This document shows, piece after piece, positions 59,273 to 64,000 of a stretch of DNA of 64,000 nt. Position numbers and translations under genes: made by a program. Position 1 is the stretch's first letter. Each line of letters begins with the position of its first letter. The notes beneath the pieces were generated by a model. That model was given only the letters and a program-made list of their open reading frames with translations, did not search any database and had not been told where the DNA came from. The DNA is from Aeromicrobium sp. Root472D3 (GTDB lineage Bacteria; Actinomycetota; Actinomycetes; Propionibacteriales; Nocardioidaceae), in NCBI RefSeq assembly GCF_001426485.1, contig NZ_LMET01000001.1:1448363-1512362 (forward strand), read 5' to 3'.

Positions 59273-62083
59273 TCAGTCCTTGCCGATGTGGAACGAGAAG
59301 ACCGTGCGCGTCGTCGACCCGGCCGGGGCCTTGAGGTCGAACAGCGGGAACGCGGCCTCCTTCTCGAGCGATGCCGTGACCTGCGCCTGCTGGAGGTACA
59401 GGTCGTCGAGCGAGGCGCCCCGCACGCGGCTGAAGGCGTCGGCGAGTCCCGCGGCGTCGGCGAGGTCGCCGTTCGAGGCGCCCGTGCGGCGTGCGCCGGT
59501 GTAGATCGCGCCGAGCAGGCCGCTGCCGTTCTTCTCGGGCGTGCCGATGTTGACCAGGATTGCCTTGAGGTCGGCCACGAGGTCCTTCTCCGACGAGCTC
59601 AGGTCGCGGTTGGCCGAGCCGACCTGCGCACCGATCGTGCGGATCGCCTTGGCCACGGTGCCGTCGAGCCCCTTGGCGAACGAGCTCGCCTCGGCGTCGA
59701 GCTGGTCGCGCTGACGACGCACCGACTCGGCGCCGTCGGCGACGATCGAGGAGCCGACACCGGCCAGCGACTTGCTGAACTCGCTGAACAGGCCGCTCGA
59801 GCCGGCCTCGGCCTCGGCGCGGGCTGCGTCGACGACGGACTTGCTGCCCTCGATCTTGCCGGTGCCGTCTGCCAGATCGGTCTGGGCGTCCTTGAACGCC
59901 GTCGCGAGCTTGCCCTCGACGTCGCGCTGGTTGGCCTCGAAGGAGTCGAAGGCGGCCTCGAGCGTGATGGCCGGACCCTCCACCGTCTTCTTGATCGGCG
60001 CAGGGTTCGGGTTCTCCTCGGTCGGCGGCACCGGGACCTCGATCTGGTACGAGTACAGCCTCTCGATGTCCGTGGTGAGGGCCTGCACCCTCGCGGTGTA
60101 GTCGCCGCTGTTGCCGGTCAGGATCTCGTTGAGCTGGGCGATCAGGTCGTCGACCTGGTCGAGCAGGTCCGCGACGACGCCGCCGACGGGCGGGGTGGGC
60201 GAGCCGGGATCGGGCGTCGAGGACGAGTCGGCCTGCACGAGCTTCCACGCAGCGAGCGTGCTGGCGATCTTGCCGCGCAGCGAGTCGGTCTCGTCGGTGG
60301 CCGGGGCGGTGTCGCAGGTCGATCCCTGCAGCAGGTCGATCGCCTGGTCGCGGGCCGCCGGGTCGGTGACCTGCGTGCAGATCAGCTCGGCGAGGTCGTC
60401 GGCCTGCGTCAGCGCACCGCCGCTGCCCTCGAGCAGCGTGATCTGGTCGGTGGCGCTCTGGTTGATCTCGCCGAGGTCGGTGCTGACGTCGTCGAGCTGG
60501 TCCTTGACGTCGCCCAGCCCCTGCTTCAGCTCGTCGAGGGTCGCGCCGACGGCACCGCTGTTGAGCGCCTGGGCGCGGGCGCGGATGACGGCCAGTCCAC
60601 CCTGTCGCTCCGACGTGTCCGGGTCAGGGGTGCGGACGCCGGTGAGCAGGTCGTCGATCTTCGTGCGGGCATCCGTCAGGAGCTGGCCGTCGAAGGTCTT
60701 CTTGATGTCGGCCTCGACGGCGGTGAGGCTCGTCGTCGTGACGCTGAGGGCGGTGGTCGCGCAGTCGAGCGAGCCGATCGCCGTCGACTCCTCGCACGTG
60801 TCGTCGAGGGCGCCGATCGACTCCTTGAGCCCGACGGCGATCTGGTCCTTGCAGCCCGCGGTGGCGGTGGAGAGCTGCGTCAGCTGCGACTCGATGACCC
60901 GCAGCTGTCCGAGCACCGTCGAGGAGTCCTTCTCGGTGAGCACGGGCACGACGCAGCCGGCCGCGTTCGGCGGGGGGATGGCCGGCGGGAGGTTGTCGGG
61001 ATCGCCGAGCACCTTGTCCTTGACCTGCTTGAAGCTGGTCGCGAGCTGCTGGACGGCCTTGTCGCGCGACGTGTTGAGCTGGCTGTCCATCGACGTCTCG
61101 AGGCTGTCGAGGTCGCCGGACAGGCCCGTGAGCGCCGACGTGACGTAGGACGAGCTCGACTTCAGGTCGGAGATCGTCTTGCTGCCGAGGTCCTGGGCCG
61201 ATCCGTCGAGCTGCTGCTCGACCTTGGCCAGCACCGTCGTGGCGTCGGTCAGGACGGTGCCGACCGATCCGAGCAGCGCGATCGTGCGGCTCGTGAGCTT
61301 CTGGGTGCCGTTGTCGTCGGTGAACACCGAGTCGATCAGGCGCGACACCGACGTGTCGGTCACGAGACCGGGCTGGACGCTGATGTCGAACGTCGGGGGC
61401 TCGAAGTCGTCGACGTCCTGCACGAGGGTGAAGGTCGCGCTCGTGGCCAGGCGGGGCGGCGCGAGCATCGTGGCCCACTGCACCTGCGAGCTGCCGCCCG
61501 AGGCGCGGCTCACGACGCCGTTGGTGCCGGCCGAGTCGTCGTCGGCGTCGCGCGCGACGACCTGCGACAGGGGGGTGTCGCCGAGGTCGGCGGAGGCGAC
61601 GACGGTCAGCGGCGTGCCGACCAGGGCGGGGGAGGTCTTGCTCTGCGCCTCGGAGTCGTACGACAGGAGCGTCGGACGGACCGTGGTGTTCTGGACCGTG
61701 ACCTCGATGTGGACGCGGCCCGTGGCGCCCTTGAGGTCGTCGAGGTCGGTGCCGGTCTTCTTGCCGAGACGGTACGACGTCAGGACGCGGATGGGGAGCT
61801 CACCGGCGACCTTCGACGGGTCGTGCGTCGTGTCGTCGTCGGACGGCTCGTCCTGGCCGGAGTCGCGGATCGCGGTGCTCGAGATCGCGTCGACCGTGCC
61901 GTCGGTGCCGAGGGTGACGTCGACCGACTGCAGCACCTTCTCGGGTGCGGCCTGGGCCGCGGACTGCAGGCCGTAGGCGACCAGTCCGACGGTGACGGCG
62001 CCGACCGCCGCGACCCGCAGGCCGCCGGTGACGCGACGACGGTCCCGGGCGGTGGCCCGGGTTCCAGTGGTAGAGCTCTGCAC
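59273..62083 (-). CDS. Large membrane-anchored coiled-coil ectodomain protein (EsaA-like in layout)
   Basis: This 936-residue protein has an Arg-rich start, one signal-anchor helix (about 22-41: VAAVGAVTVGLVAYGLQ), and then about 890 extracellular residues. Long helical, Asp/Ser/Thr-rich stretches with regular Leu/Val spacing alternate with short beta-rich parts. No C-terminal membrane helices are present, unlike Firmicutes EsaA/YueB, whose phage-binding ectodomain is otherwise similar in size and coiled-coil content. It leads the four-gene reverse operon. The GTG at 62083 follows AGGGGA by 4-5 bases. Function is inferred from position. Confidence 0.7.
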   Translation of the reverse strand: MQSSTTGTRATARDRRRVTGGLRVAAVGAVTVGLVAYGLQSAAQAAPEKVLQSVDVTLGTDGTVDAISSTAIRDSGQDEPSDDDTTHDPSKVAGELPIRVLTSYRLGKKTGTDLDDLKGATGRVHIEVTVQNTTVRPTLLSYDSEAQSKTSPALVGTPLTVVASADLGDTPLSQVVARDADDDSAGTNGVVSRASGGSSQVQWATMLAPPRLATSATFTLVQDVDDFEPPTFDISVQPGLVTDTSVSRLIDSVFTDDNGTQKLTSRTIALLGSVGTVLTDATTVLAKVEQQLDGSAQDLGSKTISDLKSSSSYVTSALTGLSGDLDSLETSMDSQLNTSRDKAVQQLATSFKQVKDKVLGDPDNLPPAIPPPNAAGCVVPVLTEKDSSTVLGQLRVIESQLTQLSTATAGCKDQIAVGLKESIGALDDTCEESTAIGSLDCATTALSVTTTSLTAVEADIKKTFDGQLLTDARTKIDDLLTGVRTPDPDTSERQGGLAVIRARAQALNSGAVGATLDELKQGLGDVKDQLDDVSTDLGEINQSATDQITLLEGSGGALTQADDLAELICTQVTDPAARDQAIDLLQGSTCDTAPATDETDSLRGKIASTLAAWKLVQADSSSTPDPGSPTPPVGGVVADLLDQVDDLIAQLNEILTGNSGDYTARVQALTTDIERLYSYQIEVPVPPTEENPNPAPIKKTVEGPAITLEAAFDSFEANQRDVEGKLATAFKDAQTDLADGTGKIEGSKSVVDAARAEAEAGSSGLFSEFSKSLAGVGSSIVADGAESVRRQRDQLDAEASSFAKGLDGTVAKAIRTIGAQVGSANRDLSSSEKDLVADLKAILVNIGTPEKNGSGLLGAIYTGARRTGASNGDLADAAGLADAFSRVRGASLDDLYLQQAQVTASLEKEAAFPLFDLKAPAGSTTRTVFSFHIGKD

Positions 62084-62144
62084 GATTCCCCTGTCCGGCC
62101 CGCGTCGCTCGTCGCGCGGGCACTCTCGTGAACAACCGCCGAGA

Positions 62145-62180
62145 CGTGACGAAGTCACGCCCCGGTGCGGGGACATCGTA
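62145..62180 (-). promoter_or_regulatory. Promoter and leader hairpin of the reverse secretion operon
   Basis: On the minus strand TACGAT (62175-62180) is a -10 box giving a leader of about 85 bases before the GTG at 62083. The leader contains the hairpin CGTGAC-GAA-GTCACG (62145-62159), a possible operator or RNA element. No other signal is clear in the 132-base gap. Confidence 0.4.
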
Positions 62181-62215
62181 CCTGCAATCGGTCGAGGAGA
62201 CTGCCTGACCGGAAG

Positions 62216-62722
62216 TCAGCCCCGATCGTCCTCGTGATCGTCGTCGCGCTTGTCGAGCTCGCTGACCAGGGTGCGCAGCTCGCCGCGGATGAAGTCGCGG
62301 GTCGCGACCTCGCCGATGCCGAGGCGCAGGCTCGCGACCTCGCGCGCCAGGAACTCCATGTCGGCCGTCGTCTGGGCCGCCGCGGCACGGTCCTGCTCCT
62401 GCGTCACGCGGTCGCGGGCCTCCTGGCGGTTCTGGGCCAGCAGGATCAGCGGGGCCGCGTACGAGGCCTGCAGCGACAGGATCAGGGTCAGGAAGATGTA
62501 GGGGTACTCGTCCCACCGGGGACGGTCGGGACCGTACGGCATGTTCCAGCCGATCCAGACCGCGACGAAGACCGTCATCCACGCGATGAACGTCGCGGTG
62601 CCGAGGAAGCGGGCGGTCGACTCGGCGAAGCGTCCGAACCGCTCGGGGTCGACCTCGCCGCGGCGGGGCCGGAAGGTGCGCCGGACCTCGCGGGGCTGGT
62701 CGAGACGTGCGCGCTCAGCCAT
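62216..62722 (-). CDS. DUF1003 membrane protein
   Basis: This 168-residue protein has two membrane helices (about 42-61 and 75-97) with the DUF1003 pattern FIAWMTVFVAVWIGWNM and YIFLTLILSLQASYAAPLIL followed by NRQEARDR, and a charged C-terminal helix. DUF1003 proteins are linked to MgtE-type genes in actinobacteria. It overlaps the CBS-protein gene by 8 bases. The role is unknown. Confidence 0.87.
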   Translation of the reverse strand: MAERARLDQPREVRRTFRPRRGEVDPERFGRFAESTARFLGTATFIAWMTVFVAVWIGWNMPYGPDRPRWDEYPYIFLTLILSLQASYAAPLILLAQNRQEARDRVTQEQDRAAAAQTTADMEFLAREVASLRLGIGEVATRDFIRGELRTLVSELDKRDDDHEDDRG

Positions 62723-63977
62723 GCGTGACCGCCTCCGCCTCGTCGGGGTCGCTCTCGCGCCACCCCTCGGGCAGCAGGTGGTCGAGGACGTCGTCGATGG
62801 TCACCGCCCCGAGCAGGTGGGCGTTCTCGTCGACGACCGGCAGCGCGACCATGTTGTAGGCGGCCAGCAGGTTCGCGACGTGCTGGAGCGAGGCGGTGGG
62901 GCGCGGCCAGTCGATGTCGTTGTCGACGATCGTGCCGACCAGGGTCGACGGCGGCTCGCGCAGCAGCGCCTGGAAGTGGACGATCCCGAGGAAGCGCCCG
63001 GTGGGGGTCTCGAGGGGCGAGCGGCACACGTAGACCATCGAGGCCAGCGCCGGGATGAGGTCGGAGTTGCGGACGCGCGCCAGGGCCTCGGCGATCGTGG
63101 CGTCGGCGGGCAGCACGACGGGCTCGGTCGTCATCATGCCGCCGGCGGTGCGCTCCTCGTAGGACAGCAGCCGGCGGACGCCCTCGGCGTCCTCGGGCTC
63201 CATCTGGGCCAGCAGCTGCTCGGCCGTGGCCGGGGGCAGCTCGCCGAGCAGGTCGGCCGCGTCGTCGGGGTCCATCTCGGTGAGCACGTCGACCGCGCGG
63301 CCCGGGTCGAGCACGCCCAGCACCTCGACCTGGTACTTCTCGGGCAGCTCCTCCAGGACGTCGGCGAGCCGCTCGTCGTCGAGCTCGGAGACGACCTCCA
63401 TGCGGCGCTTCGGCGGCAGGTCGCGCAGCGCGTTGGCGACGTCGGCGGCGCGCATCTCGTCCATCGTCGCGAGCAGGTGCGTCGCGCCCTGCGTCGTCTC
63501 GGCGCCGGTGAGGCCCTTGACCTCGTCCCACTCGAGCACCTGGTGCGGGCCGCGCCGTCCGAACCGCTTGCCCGCGGCCTGCACCGCGAGGGTCGAGATG
63601 TACCAGTCACGGCGGGGGTCCTGCTCCATCGCGAGGTCGTAGACCGTGCCCGGGGTGCCGTCGGGCAGCGTGACCGAGCGGTCGAGCAGCTGGTGGATCG
63701 CGAGCGTCTCGGTGCTGCGCTGCTCGAAGCGGCGGACGTTGAGCACGCCCGTCGTGATGATCTGCCCGGAGCCCAGCGACGTGACCCGCGTGATGGGCAG
63801 GAACACGCGGCGACGTCCGAGCACCTCGACGACGATGCCGAGCACGCGCGGACGCTGCGTCGCCGACCGCACCGCGACGACGACGTCGCGCAGCTTGCCG
63901 ACCTGGTCGCCCGCGGGGTCGAAGACGGCCTGCCCGACGATGCGGGACAGGAAGATCCGTCCGGGGGTTGCACTCAC
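62715..63977 (-). CDS. MgtE N-terminal/CBS domain protein without a membrane domain
   Basis: This 420-residue soluble protein has a PRC-barrel-like start (1-120: GQAVFDPAGDQVGKLRDVVV), an MgtE intracellular N-domain (about 150-270, with repeated LPPKRRMEVVSELDDERLA and MDPDDAADLLGELPP), and two CBS domains (about 275-400). The five-helix magnesium channel of MgtE is missing, so it cannot transport by itself. The DUF1003 protein, overlapping by 8 bases, may be its membrane partner. The GTG start is leaderless, 7 bases after TAGGGT. Confidence 0.87.
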   Translation of the reverse strand: MSATPGRIFLSRIVGQAVFDPAGDQVGKLRDVVVAVRSATQRPRVLGIVVEVLGRRRVFLPITRVTSLGSGQIITTGVLNVRRFEQRSTETLAIHQLLDRSVTLPDGTPGTVYDLAMEQDPRRDWYISTLAVQAAGKRFGRRGPHQVLEWDEVKGLTGAETTQGATHLLATMDEMRAADVANALRDLPPKRRMEVVSELDDERLADVLEELPEKYQVEVLGVLDPGRAVDVLTEMDPDDAADLLGELPPATAEQLLAQMEPEDAEGVRRLLSYEERTAGGMMTTEPVVLPADATIAEALARVRNSDLIPALASMVYVCRSPLETPTGRFLGIVHFQALLREPPSTLVGTIVDNDIDWPRPTASLQHVANLLAAYNMVALPVVDENAHLLGAVTIDDVLDHLLPEGWRESDPDEAEAVTHG

Positions 63978-63984
63978 AACCCGA

Positions 63985-63990
63985 ACCCTA
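63985..63990 (-). promoter_or_regulatory. -10 box of the MgtE_N/CBS-DUF1003 operon (leaderless)
   Basis: On the minus strand TAGGGT ends 7 bases before the GTG at 63977. No ribosome-binding site is present. Confidence 0.45.
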
Positions 63991-64000
63991 CCGGGGCGTC

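Noticed and set aside
57980-62131. A 1383-codon open frame on the plus strand across the kinase, lipoprotein and ectodomain genes
   Set aside because: Its translation is almost only Arg, Gly, Val, Ala and Asp with no domains, and the opposite strand encodes three clear proteins. It arises from GC-biased third positions.
1-64000. Mobile elements, prophage, CRISPR arrays and RNA genes
   Set aside because: No transposase, integrase, terminase, evenly spaced repeats, tRNA cloverleaf or rRNA sequence was found on either strand. The holin-like protein at 1008 has no phage neighbours.

Overview
The window is a high-GC stretch (GC-rich third codon positions, many GTG starts, GTGA/ATGA overlaps) from an actinobacterium. 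Gene order and protein types point to the Propionibacteriales, something like Aeromicrobium or Nocardioides; that genus-level placement is inference. There are 62 protein-coding genes, nearly all complete (the first is cut by the window edge), plus one small leader ORF. I see no rRNA, tRNA, CRISPR array, transposase or phage integrase.

Region 1 (1-4.6 kb) holds a peptidoglycan-recognition amidase with LGFP repeats, a small four-helix membrane protein, the biotin-carrying alpha subunit of acyl-CoA carboxylase and an acyl-CoA dehydrogenase.

Region 2 (4.7-21.4 kb) is a surface-polysaccharide locus. It contains nucleotide-sugar enzymes (two C-methyltransferase-type proteins, a sugar-1-phosphate nucleotidyltransferase, a PIG-L deacetylase, an NDP-sugar epimerase, an RmlC-type epimerase and a class III aminotransferase), GT4 glycosyltransferases, a GT2-GT4 fusion, a flippase, a Wzz-like protein and an O-antigen-ligase/polymerase.

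Region 3 (21.4-29.1 kb) returns to the conserved actinobacterial carboxylase/purine block: a tiny UvrD-tail-like protein, maf, an unknown gene, accE, accD and, divergently, birA, a PH-domain membrane protein, an adenylate cyclase, purK and purE. In M. tuberculosis the same families sit together (fadE25-purE-purK-birA-accD5-accE5-maf-accA3, from memory), so the polysaccharide locus appears to sit inside this block.

Region 4 (29-44 kb) has mqo, flotillin with an NfeD-like partner, an APH(6)-like kinase, a VOC protein, acetyltransferase, dapE, LOG protein, tag, an enoyl-CoA hydratase, DUF3117, an O-methyltransferase, sigE with its zinc anti-sigma factor, tatB and mrp. This resembles the mycobacterial dapE-tag-sigE-rseA-tatB-mrp block. 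No htrA lies between the anti-sigma gene and tatB.

Region 5 (44-64 kb) has an ABC-F ATPase and a methyltransferase, followed by a two-armed type VII secretion-like locus. The forward arm (46486-51600) encodes two small WXG100-like proteins, a 454-residue effector-like protein with buried hydrophobic helices, and four accessory proteins. The reverse arm (62083-51629) encodes a 936-residue EsaA-like ectodomain protein, a periplasmic-binding-type lipoprotein, an intact Ser/Thr kinase with an extracellular domain, and an FHA-fused FtsK/SpoIIIE secretion ATPase. The layout recalls the Firmicutes EssC/EssB/EsaA machine more than mycobacterial ESX: no EccB, EccD, EccE or mycosin is present. It is the most interesting system here. 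The window ends with a DUF1003 protein and a soluble MgtE_N/CBS protein.

Many genes start 6-7 bases after a TANNNT -10 box with no ribosome-binding site (3365, 24846, 27336, 28517, 34390, 38059, 42759, 43908, 63977), which indicates widespread leaderless transcripts. Long perfect palindromes separate several convergent genes and probably act as bidirectional terminators.
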